Source: Eledone cirrhosa (lineage: Eukaryota; Mollusca; Cephalopoda; Octopoda; Eledonidae). From it: DNA of 64,000 bases. This document shows positions 1 through 11,937 of this stretch, in pieces (positions within the stretch are counted from its first letter, which is position 1; each line of letters starts with the position of its first letter). The stretch is from the NCBI GenBank assembly GCA_964016885.1, contig OZ024742.1, positions 121,081,870 through 121,145,869 on the forward strand, in the 5' to 3' direction. Below the pieces are notes generated by a model. The model worked only from the letters and a program-made list of their open reading frames with translations, was not told the DNA's origin and did no database searches. A program made the position numbers and the translations under genes.

Positions 1-229
1 ACAAAGTAACACTGAAAAAAAAACAATGGGTAAGACAGATTAATAACTGAACATAAAGATACATCTTGGCATACAAATTCCTGTTTTGACCAAGAGTTAA
101 TCAAGATTGGTTCAGAGGATTAGAGGCCATTATAGTAGTGGCTGAAGAGATACAATGCCTCTGTGTACTTGCAAGAAATTTGGTGATTAGTGATGGCTCT
201 TTCCATTTCTCTTCTTCACTCACTTATTC

Positions 230-600
230 CTGAAAAGGTAATGGAGCAGAGTCCTGAAACACCCCTTCCTGTGGGTCCTGTCAGAAGCAACCATCACCAA
301 TTGATTCAGCTGCATCCCTAAGCGAGACCAGCTGCCTACTCTTGGGTGCCCTGCCTGTTGATTTTGCCTGTAAAATCTGTCCAGCAATTCTTTCCTGAGA
401 CATTCTGACTACATGTCCATAGTGTTAGAGCTGTGATCTCTCAATTCAGAGAAGTAGCAGCTCTACCTGGAGCAACTCTCTGATCTTTGAGCTACACACT
501 CTATTCAGTAATGTTACTCCCAAAACTCTTCAGAGGAAGTCATTTTGGCTGCTTGTATTTGCGATTGGATTCTTTTGGTCGTAACAGTAGTAAGGAAATA
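230..600 (-). mobile_element. LINE-B (RTE-like) C-terminal fragment, decayed
   Basis: The minus strand reads, with stops, the RTE-like C-terminal pattern of an IERSQL-like run, then (Y)GHVVRMSQERIAGQIL, then AKSTGRAP. The same region is present in the fragments at 7400-7990 and 14944-15140. This is a 3' fragment without reverse transcriptase. The flanks 1-229 and 601-815 show no recognised feature. Confidence 0.7.
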
Positions 601-816
601 TAATATAGAAGTTACAGTTAAAGGGAATGAGGAAGGAGGAGGATCTCCCTTTTAAACATTTTGACAGATTTGAATCTGGAGTTAGTATGTTTGCTTGCTT
701 AGATCATGGGGCAGTTGTCAATTTACAGGTTTAGATTATGTGGCAGACACAATGTTGTTTAAAATCACTTTGAAAAAAACAGTAATTATTTCTATTGCTT
801 GTTTTTATTTTATACT

Positions 817-1420
817 AGCAGTGGTATCCGGCGTTGCACGGGATAAGGTATTGTGAAATATATAACCGCCTTAGCTAAGCTTAGTATTGCCACAACCACG
901 GCTGGCAAAGAAGTAAGGGTCTGGTGATACATAAGTAAGCAACACTGTGGCTTAAAACGTGAGGAAGAAGTTGTGTGCACTTACCAACTGTTTGGGAAAT
1001 GAGTGTGAGATTTGTCTTGAGCAAGGGTGGCAGAATAACCGGAGGCAGCAGACAGCCAGACATACAGACATATATTATAAGGACGCATTCTGGACGCAGA
1101 GCAAATTGTAGGAAATTACATAATGCAGACAGCCAGACATACAGACAGATATTATAAGGGTGCGACGTTATATGTATGTATCTATCTAAAAAGAGAAAGA
1201 CTAAGAATTATAGAGAGAGATCGCTAAATCGCCTAATGCGGTCCCTAGGGCATATAAATTTGAAAATTCTTTTGCTCAGAACACTCCCTGAAACATAAGT
1301 ATTACATGTGTAAAGTTTGAAAACAGTCGGTTGGGTGGTTCTCTAGTTTTATGGATTCAAACTCACACACACACAGACAGACAGACATTCTCAGTTTCAT
1401 ATATATATATATATATTATG
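817..1420. repeat. unclassified interspersed repeat with CAGACAGA-type runs
   Basis: It begins with ACTAGCAGTGGTATCCGGCG and contains repeated AGACATACAGACA-type motifs at 1050-1160 and 1370-1390, ending in (TA)n at 1400. No coding frame is supported. The start resembles the inverted end near 4250-4280, so the two may be ends of one old element. Confidence 0.35.
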
Positions 1421-1884
1421 TCAGGTTGCTCTCATGTGCTACTGGTAACATGTAACCCAGTACAACCTGCCTCATGGTCGGGTCATCGGCGACTTAACCG
1501 GCAACCCCACCAAGCTTGCTTGGTGAGGAGGGTGATATTTGGACACCCTACGGGATGAAATACAAGACCCGTCAAAGGGCGGAGGAATTCAGCAGAGTCA
1601 ACGGTCATCCAAATAGTTTTTTTTTTTTTGAGGGCTGTTGTTGTATTTTCCATGGCAAACATTTGCACTGAAGATGTGTTGTCAGTTCCAAAAAGTGTGG
1701 TTGGTCCTACACAAGCCTTCACCACTTAAAACAAAACTTTGTGTGAGTAGTTCACTTTCTCACATTTAACTTTTGTTGGACACTCATACATCAGATATCA
1801 ACAGGAGAATCCATCATATATATATATACATACATTATAAATAACAATCAAAACATTCAATCAATTACAATTTACTTATTCAAC

Positions 1885-2027
1885 ATTGGCAGTATCGGTA
1901 GAGGGTCAGACGCCATGCTTTGCAGCATAGAGTTATGGCCCTTTGCAGTCTGAGTTCAAATCCCGCCGAGGTTAACTTTGCCTTTCATCCTTACGGGGTC
2001 GATAAAATAAAGTACCAGTAATTCATT
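1885..2027 (+). mobile_element. tRNA-derived SINE, family 1 (partial)
   Basis: It carries an A-box-like head (TTGGCAGTATCGGTAGAG), a B-box-like GAGTTCAAATCCC, and the family tail GGGGTCGATAAAATAAAGTA. The 3' end is lost. The family is tRNA-related, like the tRNA-derived SINEs described from octopus and squid. The stretch 1421-1884 has no recognised feature. Confidence 0.8.
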
Positions 2028-2266
2028 TTAAATTTTTAATGCTTTTAGCTGCTTCTAATTTTATTGCATTTATATGCCCATATTTTTCATATATAAATGT
2101 TGATTTTTATGCTTACTCCCCATATTATGTATCCTCCTAATGTTCTTATGACAAACGTCTGATATTATATTTGTGTTTTAACCTTTATTATATACTTCAA
2201 TGATTCTGGCCTTGTGCTAGGATGAAACGATCGTAAGTGATTGAATGTTTTAAACACTCTTTGATT

Positions 2267-2800
2267 CATCATCATCATCATCATCACCGTTTTACGTCCG
2301 TTCTTCCACGCTAGCATGGGTTAGACGGGTTGTCCTGTTGTGGGCAGTGTCTGGTCGGCTGACCATGCCTTGCTCATACAGGAACTGATCTGGCTTGATT
2401 TCTACAGCTGGATGCCCTTCCTAACACCAACCTCATTTACAGTGAGTGCTGGGTGCTTTTTCGTGGCGCCTACACGTCCACTTTACAGTGTGGGCTGGGT
2501 GCTTTTTTGCCGTGGCACCTCCACGACCACCTTGCGGTGGGGGGGGGGGGGGGGGCATATTGTTTATATGCTTCAGCATGTACCCATGGGAGGTCGGGTA
2601 CCCTGTATTACTGCGTGACGCCAGAAGTCACGGTCGTGTGTCATTGACTTTGAGAGGTGTAGTTGGGTAAGGTCGGCTTTTATCACCTCATCCCAAGTCA
2701 TCTTGGGTCTCCCCACTCCGCGGTTTCCATCAACTTCTAGTGCTCTGCACCTTTTTATGCAGCTGTCATCCTTCATACGCATCACATGTCCATACCAGCG
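2267..2800 (-). mobile_element. LINE-A 3' fragment (C-terminus plus 3' tail)
   Basis: On the minus strand it reads [20 protein letters not shown] then [20 protein letters not shown], the LINE-A C-terminus. The conserved 3' tail follows (TTGGTGTTAGGAAGGGCATC), ending in (GAT)n at 2267-2286. A 15-base G run interrupts the tail near 2530-2555. Confidence 0.85.
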
Positions 2801-2904
2801 TAATTGTTGTTTATAATGTATTTCAACTCTGTAATATACTTGTTATTTTACATTGAGCTATTCTCATACTTGTAATTGGATAATATTTAATATTACTCCC
2901 ATTA

Positions 2905-3058
2905 TATATATGTGTGTGCGTGTGTGTATTATATTAATATATATATATATATGTGTGTGTGTGTATTATATATGTAATTGGATAATATTTAATATTACTC
3001 CCATTATATATATGTGTGTTTGTGTATTATATATATATGTATATATATATGTGTGTAT

Positions 3059-3120
<62 letters not shown>
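2905..3120. repeat. (TA)n/(TG)n microsatellites with a duplicated spacer
   Basis: Alternating TATA and TGTG runs occur here. The unit TGTAATTGGATAATATTTAA is present twice (2871 and 2970), so this is a local tandem duplication of a microsatellite plus its flank. The many ICVCVYYIYIY-type frames are microsatellite artefacts. Confidence 0.85.
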
Positions 3121-3124
<4 letters not shown>

Positions 3125-3232
3125 GCCAAAGATACACCCCAACCCACTACCCTACTCTATCCGTCCACTCCCACCAAAAACACCCTTTCTCTATAATGTC
3201 ACGACAAAAAAACACAGTCTACGCTGTAATGT

Positions 3233-3432
3233 GGCAGTGTAGGTAACACGGTAAAAAGTTCCCAGGCCACACTGTAAACGTGGTTGGTGTTAGGAAGGGC
3301 ATCCAGCCGTAGAAAACCTGCCAGACATGAGCAAGACATGGTCACCCGACCAATCTTGCCTCAAGTAGGACAATTCCCGTCTAAACCCATGCTAGCGTGG
3401 AAGATGGACTTTAAACGATGATGATGATGATA
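3233..3432 (+). mobile_element. LINE-A 3' tail fragment
   Basis: It contains the tail blocks ACACGGTAAAAA, GTTGGTGTTAGGAAGGGCAT, CCCATGCTAGCGTGGAAGA and terminal GATGATGATGA. No coding part remains. Confidence 0.8.
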
Positions 3433-3454
3433 TATATATTTATATATATAAAGT

Positions 3455-4010
3455 TGTAGTTTCTGTCTGTTGTTTGTTTGTTCACGAACTCCTCCTTTGG
3501 TTTTGGAAACAGACCCCCATAACCATATATATTCTGAAACTACATTGCCCAGGGTACTTGGATTAGTATATTCCATTTTAATCAAAGGGTTCCCTGGGGG
3601 CACAAAACTCCGCTGAAAAGTTTTCCCTTCGATTTATATGAAATTTAAACCATAGGTAAATGACAAGATATGATGCCTATTCACAAAATTTCAATAATAT
3701 TAAGACATCCTAATGGGGGTTAAACCCCCTATAGTGAAAATATATATATAGTTTGTTTTTTTGTTCACAAACTCCTCCTATGGCTTTGGAGATAGACCCC
3801 CATAACCATATATATTCTGAAACTACATTGCCCAGGGTACTTGGATAAATATATTTCATTTTGAAATTTAAACCATAGGTAAATGACAAGATATGATACC
3901 TATTCACAAAATTTCAGCAAATTTCATTAATATTAGGACACCATAATGGGGGTTATACCACCTATAGTGAAAATTGTGGAAGCCCATAACTTGAGTATTG
4001 GAACCTCTAT
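3455..4010. repeat. imperfect direct duplication of an unclassified repeat
   Basis: A block running from TTTGTTCAC-AACTCCTCCT through CCCCATAACCATATATATTC to AATGGGGGTTA-ACC(A/C)CCTATAG occurs at about 3470-3740 and again at about 3755-3970. The second copy continues to about 4260, where it ends GGTAATTCGGCTAGTATTA. I do not recognise the family. Confidence 0.6.
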
Positions 4011-4274
4011 TATCACAGGGTTTTTCTATCAATTAAATGTAAATCAACAAAAAAAGTACCTCTCTTTTATAGTAATATTTGGCTAATTTAGACATTTTAT
4101 CTATGGTAAAACATCACTAGAATTATGACAACAAAAATTATTAGTTAATGCCTCTACTTTTTAATTATTTTCCCTTTATTTTTTCTCCATAAATTAAATC
4201 ACTGATTTAAAATCAATCATTTTCTTACAAAAAAAATGTGTGAAACGCAGCAAGGTGCAGGTAATTCGGCTAGT

Positions 4275-6995
4275 ATTAAATAAATATATACATATTATAT
4301 GCTGGAATAGGTCTCTAGGGAGAAGTAGAGTGAATTGGTGGTGGAACAGTAAAGTGGAGAAGACAATTAACCCTTTAGCATTTAAACCGGCCATATGCGG
4401 CCAGAATTCTCTCACCTGTTTTTGTTCAGACCGGCTGCAACCGGCCGCTCATACCGATGTTAAGGTATTGTTCTCAAAATAGATAATATCAAAATCTCAT
4501 AGATTCGATATTATGAGATAATTATGTAAGATAAAGCCTTTACCACAAAAATACAATAGTAAATATAGAGTAATGTAAATGCTAAAGGGTTAAGGCCAAA
4601 AGACAAGCATGGAAAGAATGGTAGAATGGGGGAAGTAGAGAGCACAACCAGAATGCAAGGAGAGAAACTTGGCGACAGGTTTACTTTGCAAGAAGAGAAG
4701 CAGAAAATAAGAAATTTAAATATGTTCTACAAGGTGTGAGGTGTTCAGGATTGCGAGAGAATGTGTCAGGGAAAATTGTGATGTTGATGGAGAGAAGTGT
4801 GCCCGAGATGATAATGGTGTACTTGCACTCATTGATGCCAAAAAGAAAGAAGCATGGAAGTGTCATTATGAATGACTACTGAATGATGAGAATGCAAAGG
4901 AAGAAGATAGTTTTCTCCAAGTAAACCCAAAAGAGAGACCAGCAGTACAAGTCAGCAGTAGTATAGCAAGTAAGGCAATCAAGGATATGAAGACAGGCAA
5001 AGAGCCGGACCTTCTGAGATAGTTGCCGAGATGCTGAAAGCATCTGGGATAGTAGGTCACACCTTAACCACCCGTATTGTAAACCAATACAAAATGGTAT
5101 CATACCCAATAACTGGCATAGCAGCATCATTGTCAACTTCTACAAGGGAAAAGCAGATACCATAGACAGAAAAAAACTATAGAGGCTTCATGTTGACTGA
5201 CCAGGTCATGAATGTCACAATAAGAGTTATAGCACAGCTGATAAGAGACGAAGTTAACCTAAATGAGATACAGTTCGGATCTGTACCAGGTAATAGTACC
5301 ACTGATGCTCTCTTCCTTGTGAAGCAACTGCAGGAAAAATACCTAGCTAAAAGTAAACCCCTATATTTGGTATTTGTGGACCTGAAGAAAACTGTTGATA
5401 GAGTCCCCCATTCCATTATCTGGTAGGCTCTTAGAAAACTAGGAGCAGATGAGTAGCTTGTGAAGGCAGTACAAGCCATGTATAGAGGAACAGTCAGCAA
5501 GATTAGAATTTACAACTGTTCTTAGCCCTCTCCTGTTTATTATCATCCTGCAGGCTACAACAGAAGAGTTTATGACTGGCTGCTCATGGGAGCTTCTGTA
5601 TGGTGATGATCTAACCCTTATAGCTGAATCTATGGCAGAACTAGAGAAAAAATTCCAAACCTAGAAACAAGGCCTAGGATCTAAAGGTCTTAATATTCAG
5701 CCTCGCAAAGACCAAAGTCCTAGTATATAGAAAGAGTATCAGGGCTCAGATTCCATCAGGAAAATGGCCTTGCTCAGTGTGCAGGAAAGGAGTAGGTAGA
5801 AACTCCATCCTATGCCCCAAATGAAAACTATGGGTACACAAGAGATATAGTGGGATTTCAAGTAGGCTAGCAAAGAATGCAGGTTTCATATGTGACCGTT
5901 GCTCAGGTGTAGTACATAGCAACATCCCTCAGGATACTAACACCTTTAAATGCCCAGAGGGCTCAGTAGAAGTTGTAGATAGTTTCCATTGCCTGGACGA
6001 CCAAAGTAGCAGTGGAGCTGGCTATTCCGAAGATACTGTAGCTAGAGTGAGAACAGGATGGAGAAAGTTCTGGAAGCTACTACCGCTGCAAGCTACAAAA
6101 GGTTTCCCCCTCAAAATGAAGAGCAGATTGTATGATGTGTGTATACGAACAGCAATGTTGCATGGCAGTGTGATCTGGGCCCTGCATGCAGAGGACCTAC
6201 AAAGATTGGAAAGAAATTAAGCTTCCATACTTCAATGAATGTGTAATAGTAATATACATGAACGACAAAGCATAAATGAACTGAGAGAGAAACTGGGTAT
6301 AAGAGGAGTCAGATACAGTGTGCAGGAGTGGAGAATGTGTTGGTATGGACATGTGATGTCTATGAAGGATGACAGCTGTATAAAAAGTGGAGGGGGCTCA
6401 AGGTTGATGGAAGCTACAGTGTAGGAGGACCTAGGAAGACTTGGGTGATAAAAGCTGACCTTGCACAATTGCACCTCTCAAAGGATCAAGGTTTCTGGTG
6501 TCAAGCAGTAATATAGAAGATCTGCCTTCCTTTGAGCATGGGCTGAAGCATACATCTTGTAAGCACTAACGTCTCCCTCCCACTTCCATACACCATACAC
6601 GCCCTAACAACCCTCCTCCTCTTGCACCTCCCACGTCTTACCCCCCCCCCCCCTAGATCTATCTCCCTAATCCCCCACTATAAAGTGGTTGTGTAGGAGT
6701 CACTACAGAAAGCCCCCAGCCCATACTGTTAAGTGGTCATGTAGTTGACACAACAAAAAACACTCAGCAACATTGTAAAGTGGTTGTGTAGGTGTCAAAA
6801 CAAAAAAGCACCCAGCCCTCTCTGTATATGTGCTTGGTGTTAGGAAGAGCATCCAGCCATAGAAACCAAGCCAAAACCAGTCCTGGATGAGCAAAACATG
6901 GTCATCAGACCTGTTGCCCAGTTGTCTCAAAACGGGGCAACATGTCTAACTCATGCTAGCATGGAAAATGGAGGTTAAACAGTGATGATGATGAT
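4275..6995 (+). mobile_element. LINE-A copy A, degenerate, RT to 3' tail
   Basis: Reading with stops and frameshifts, this is the longest LINE-A copy at its 5' side. It starts in the linker before the RT (GRSRVNWWWNSKVEKTI), is broken by a MITE (4371-4589), and continues with [14 protein letters not shown] text. The RT follows ([20 protein letters not shown]; motif A LVFVDLKKTVDRVP, decayed). The RT active-site YADD is changed to YGDD at about 5600. Next come the zinc-finger region ([17 protein letters not shown] at about 5765), the C-terminal region (to about 6540) and the 3' tail with (GAT)n at 6983-6998. It is clearly dead. Confidence 0.85.
4371..4589 (-). mobile_element. piggyBac-like MITE, copy 1 (nested in LINE-A copy A)
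   Basis: A 219-bp element starts CCCTTTAGCATTTAAACCGG and ends TGTAAATGCTAAAGGG, flanked on both sides by TTAA (4367-4370 and 4590-4593). It is in reverse orientation to the other copies. TTAA duplication with CCC-starting termini is the piggyBac pattern. It interrupts LINE-A coding text, so it inserted after that copy. Confidence 0.85.
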
Positions 6996-7399
6996 AATGA
7001 TATATATACTATGTTAACGTATCAATACATATTTAATATGTATGATGATCATGTTTCTCAATAAACAAGCTCGATGGACCTTGCTTCAAAGTATCAATTA
7101 TTCAAATTCAAAGATATATGTAGAGAGAGAAAGAAGCATATTGCCTTGAGTTCCCTATACAAAGGCTTAAGTATTTGTATTCAGATTACAAATGGTGCTA
7201 AGTTAAAACCATTTTGTGTAGGTGTTGGACTCCGCCTCTCTTGTTTATAATTTTCACGAACAGGATTGATATGTGCAGCTGGGTTGGAAGTGGTACCAAG
7301 ACTGGAGGGTGTAGGATAAGACGACTGGAAGTTGAGGACGACATGATACTACATACCTCGTAAGAAAGTAATCTCTGAAATGTATTTGATAGGTTTCCT

Positions 7400-7990
7400 G
7401 CTGCACAGCAAGAATGAAAATCAGCGTTGCAAAGACTGAGACATTCGTCCTCTTGAGGAAGCTTACACAGCGCACTCTGCATGTGAGCGGATTTCCACTG
7501 AAGCAGGTGGAGCAATTCAAGTATTTCGGGGCCATGTGCACAAGTGAAGGAAGGCAGAAGGTTAAATTAAATGCAAGAATTACAGTAATGCACAAGCTTG
7601 GTCATTTGGATATCAGAAGGGAGGTAAGTGTAAAAGCCGAACCCACTATCTTCAATTCGGCGTTTGTGCCTACCTTTAATTATAGTCATGCATCTTGTGT
7701 AATGACCTAAAGAATAGTCGCAAATACAAGCAACTCAAATGGGTCTTTGGAATAACGTTATCACTATAAAGAGTGTGTAGCTCGGCGATCAGGGAATTGC
7801 TCCAGGTAGAGCCGCTACTTCTCCGAATTGAGAGATCACAGCCCCAATATTACGGACATGTGGTCAGAATGTCTAAAGAAAGAATCACTGGATAGATTTT
7901 GTGGGCAAAGTCAACCGGCAGGAAACTCAGATGTATACCACGAGTCAGATGGCTGGAGAACACCCATGGGTTCTGTTGATCTAGCTGGAT
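7400..7990 (+). pseudogene. LINE-B (RTE-like) RT linker and C-terminal fragment
   Basis: An open frame from 7414 reads MKISVAKTETFVLL, then VEQFKYFGAMCTSEGRQKV, then FVPTFNYSHASCVMT. These match the segment after the RT palm in RTE-like LINEs (FKYLG...TYGHESWVMT). Past the stop, other frames give VEPLLLRIERSQPQYYGHV then RMSKERITG, then AKSTGRK, ending near 7990. It is 5'-truncated and carries stops. Confidence 0.8.
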
Positions 7991-10900
7991 CAAATTTTCT
8001 TTTTTTTTTCTCGCAATTCATAGTTGTAGAAATGATATTGAGTTACGATAGAAAAATCATGCATATTTATTTACATGAATTGAAAGGTATGATGAACAAA
8101 TGTCCAAGTTTATGTTTACCTTACTACAAACGCAAATCTGAGTATACCGTAAATGAAAACATAAACGAACGGAACTATAGAGAATAATGAAAGTATATTA
8201 AAAAAATCAAACCATTATTCTTATTCTAAATTTTATCAACATATTCATAGTCTCCATCATGGAAAATATATGTCCGTAAAATTCCATTAAAAAAACATGC
8301 ATAATAAATAATTATGAGGAAACAAAATCGGGGAGCGGGTGGCACTAAACAGTATTAATACCCAAAGATTTAGAATTCCTTTCCAAATCCGATATAATTC
8401 AACACTTCTCACTCGCACAGTTATCCCGAATTATCAGCCAACGCCACATTCCACTAGGTGGAATGAATCCGGCGGAAATTGTGTTATAGTTTTGTTTTCT
8501 TATATCGAGCTTCAAAACACACGTGAAAATAATATATAACCGCCAGACTTCTTTACTTCCTTACAGCAAAATAATTTATTCCACTTTATGAACTTCTTGT
8601 ACATACTTATTTGCACCACTAGTTTCCTGGCAGTCTACTATTTCAGTTGCATATATTTAACCCATCTCTAAAATAAGCGTAGAGGTAGAAATTCCTGGAA
8701 TTTTTTTATAACTTCGTAGTTAGAACAAGTACAAGGATAATTATATAGTCTTATTTAAAATTAAGATGCTGTGTGTATGTATGTGCATACTTCCATAAAG
8801 TTCTGGGGACAAATTAGAGGTAGAAAAGTGAAGCTACAGAATATTATTCTCTTACACCAAACGTAGAAATAGATTCACCAACAAATACAAAAAGATAGAC
8901 AAATAAATATACGCACTATTCATCCGAATAGAAAGACAGACACAAATAGACGTATTCAGTGAAACTACTAGATGAAATCTGTTTCGTTTTTTATTAAGTC
9001 AAAAATTCAGTTTACTTCAGAAGCAAATGTTTTGATCGTCTTACCGGAAACGGAAGTAACTAACATACCATGCCTTCACTAAGGTGAAACATTAGCCCGT
9101 TATATTTCCAGCACTTATTTTGGTACGTATTTTAATGTCCTAGTAAATATATATAAACACACTATTCTATAGAATAGATTCTGTATAATTCGATTCGATT
9201 CATTCTGTAAGAATTATAAACAATTTGTAATGTTGTTTATACAACTGTGAATAATAAAGATATATTAATTGAAAAAGAAAATTAAAATTTAGTGTTGTTA
9301 TATGCAAATAGATTTTACTTTTGGAAGAGGATCACCCCGAGTTAAGACAATTTGAAATCTTTTCCACCATCTATTATTAAAAAAAAACAAGTTAAAATCA
9401 TTTAGTCGTCCATTCGTAACATCTACACGTAAATACATAAACAAATACAGACAACAGAAGGAAGGGGCCGGTGAAACGCTATAGCGATGTGTTTAGGGTT
9501 TACCGGCTACATAGCCTATTCGTTTACTTTTTGTTAACATATCATCGAACTGTGTTGATTGTTTTAGTTATAAAATATTTACAAAACGACCACGTCTTAA
9601 GTTTTGCCTGTAATTTTGTCAACCCAAGAACAAGATTATGCTTTTGTACACATTCCAAAAATCGAATACATATATATATTGAATTGTATATATATAGCTA
9701 TTGCCTCTCCTGTTTTATTAATATTGACCACAGTGTATCAAAATTATGAAAAACACGTTTTTCTTTCAAGGAGTTCAAGTGTTTTGAATCGTTACATCTA
9801 TGTCTGATCTATAGCAATGTGAGAAAATAATATAAAATGACGGGCTATCAAAATAGTAGAGCTGACGACATGTTTTGTTGATGGTTTAGGTTTTAATGCT
9901 TAAAAGTATAGACATGTGGGCTGTCAAAATTGATAAAGATAGCTTGTTTGTGAACATGAACGCTGATGGTTGTATTTTTGTTTCTTTTTTGTTGTTGTGT
10001 GTGGTGGCACCAGCGCTAGAGGCTGTCATGTCCTCGGCATAAAGGGTTCTTTCAAAAACGTTCACGAACCACTTTTCATAGGGTACTGAGTAAATTTTGT
10101 CTTAGCACCAGCACCACTGGGTTGACTTGTAACTTGGAAGTGAGTCCTCACTATTCTGTGTTGTCTCTTTCCTTGAAAGCCACATGGCCAGCAGGGTTTA
10201 TGGAAGTGACAGAAGCGAGAGTACGATGGGAGAAACTGTAGAGTGAGAGGGTGGCAGAAGACTGATGAAAAAGAAATAGTAATGATTAAATATTACAATT
10301 TTATTTAAGATAGAAAATACAAATTTGTCCAAACGTTTTACAACAAAACAATATTAAATATTGATACCACAATGACAAACATTTGTAGGGAAATGGGAAT
10401 AATGAATTAAACCGGCCCCAGTGCATGTTAGGCCTTAGATGTTTCTTTTATTGACCTTGGAGATCTAGATACAGAGGCATAGAAAGGGGACAGCTCAGTT
10501 GCCAAATATGCAAAATTTTCTCTGGTCTATAGTCAGTAAAATGATAGCATTTAATAGGTAAAAAAATAAATAACTACACTGCTTCAGTGTTAGTGTGTCC
10601 CCATGAAACATATACACCAGGTTCGAACACAAAGGAACCTCACACACACTGTCACTACCTCGATCTCTCACTATTAAGAGCGAATGGGGGCAGACTGTCA
10701 ATTTATTGACCTTCAGTATGCTAGAAATTTTTATGTATTGTTTCCCTTGACACTGCATTATGTATTAAGGGGAAATTACTCTATCAGCAACTTAATGCAC
10801 CTGGAGCCGCCAGAAGGTTAAAGTGTGAATTACCAAACATGTCTGTTCCCAGATGTTGAGAATCCTTACCATATTACTTGATCGATGACAAGCAAAGTTG

Positions 10901-11170
10901 ACCACAACAGGGTTTGAACTGAGAACAGGGGGTCCAGGGAAAAACAATATATATGTTTTACTTTATACTAGATACAGAGTCGTTTTTGTAGGGAAAGTGG
11001 ATAATTGACTAAATTAACCAAAGTATATTTTTGATATTTATTTTATTAATCCCAGAATAATGAAAAGCAAAGTCAGTCATATAATGTGGAATGTATCAGA
11101 AAATGTGGTAAAAATTTTGGTGAAATGTGAGAATAGTTTGTGAGCAAATCAACTAAAAAGAATTTTATGG
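7991..11170. other. 3.2 kb AT-rich stretch without a recognised feature
   Basis: I see no coding frame with domain character, no RNA gene and no known repeat family here. Short ORFs at 9471-9807 and 10495-10758 have no recognisable content. The non-coding 5' exon and promoter of DGCR6 could lie here, but nothing in the sequence singles out a site. Confidence 0.5.
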
Positions 11171-11174
11171 CTTA

Positions 11175-11395
11175 TTACATCACCATCATTGTTTAACATC
11201 CATTTTTCCATGCTAGCATGAGTTAGATGAGTTGTCCTATTATGAAACAAGTCAGATCAGGTGACTATCTCGTTCATACAGAACTGTTTCTGGCTTGGTT
11301 TCTATAGCAGAATGACCTTCCTAACCACATTTACAGGGTTGTCTGGGTACTTTTTCATTGTGTCACCAACATGACCATCTTACAGGGTGGACAGT
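11175..11395 (-). mobile_element. LINE-A 3' tail fragment, diverged
   Basis: In minus orientation it carries CATCACCATCATTGTTTAAC, CATGCTAGCATGAGTTAGA and a decayed TTCCTAACCACATTTACAG block, all of the LINE-A tail. Confidence 0.65.
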
Positions 11396-11540
11396 GTTTT
11401 TTTAATTTTTTTCTTTTTTTATCCTTAAGTTATTGTTTTGTAAAATATTTTGGAAAATTAGTATTTTCCATTTTAAATAAAATTGTAATATTTAACTTTT
11501 TAGAAATTAAATTTTTCTTTGAAAATTTATTATTATTAAG

Positions 11541-11750
11541 GGCGGTGGATTGGCAGAATCAGTAGAGTGTTGGACAACATGCTTAGAGCATAGAGTTATG
11601 GTCCTTAACATTCTGAGTTCAGGTTAGCTTTGCTTTTCATCCATACGAGGTCAATAAACTAAAGTACCAATGCACTGGGTTCGATTTAATTGGCTTTCCC
11701 GTTCCCCCAAAATTGCTGGCCTTCTGCCTAAATCAGAAACCATTATTATT
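11541..11750 (+). mobile_element. tRNA-derived SINE, family 1
   Basis: It contains GGTGGATTGGCAGAATCAGT (A-box region), GTTCAGGTTAG-type B-box remnants, the tail CAATAAACTAAAGTACCAAT and terminal AGAAACCATTATTATT. It lies 40 bases upstream of the proposed DGCR6 splice acceptor. Confidence 0.8.
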
Positions 11751-11786
11751 TTTATTACTATTATTATATATTTTTCTTTTTTCCTT

Positions 11787-11833
11787 AGGTTATTATTGAT
11801 TAGTAATGTAGTTTTGTATTTGAATATTCAATC
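11787..11833 (+). promoter_or_regulatory. candidate 3' splice site and 5' UTR of the first coding exon
   Basis: A pyrimidine-rich run ends in CCTTAG/G at 11787-11788, 46 bases before the DGCR6 start codon. This suggests that the start codon lies in an internal exon and that a non-coding first exon and the promoter are further upstream. A SINE (11541-11750) sits just before this acceptor. The call is inferred from base pattern only. Confidence 0.45.
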
Positions 11834-11937
11834 ATGGAGGATTCATATGCCACAGAAATTGAAAGAAAAGAGCTTTTACAAAAGAAGCACTATTTCTTTC
11901 TTAATGAATTGCAACAAATGGCTCGAGAGCTGCCCAG
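11834..11937 (+). CDS. DGCR6: DGCR6 coding exon 1
   Basis: It encodes 34 codons plus two bases, starting [16 protein letters not shown] and ending ...QMARELP. The ATG has A at -3 and G at +4, and an in-frame TAA lies upstream at 11804-11806, which fixes this start if transcription reads through that stretch. The donor is CAG/GTAAGA at 11938. The split codon AG+C gives Ser with exon 2, reproducing the family's ELPS junction. Confidence 0.9.

Noticed and set aside
1884..2000. SINE heads with A and B boxes considered as functional tRNA genes
   Set aside because: They lack a foldable cloverleaf with acceptor pairing and a defined anticodon, and each continues into the repeat body.
5190..6540. 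LINE-A copy A and other RT fragments considered as a functional host reverse transcriptase
   Set aside because: They contain multiple stops and frameshifts, an altered active-site motif, 5' truncation and (GAT)n tails typical of dead retrotransposon copies.
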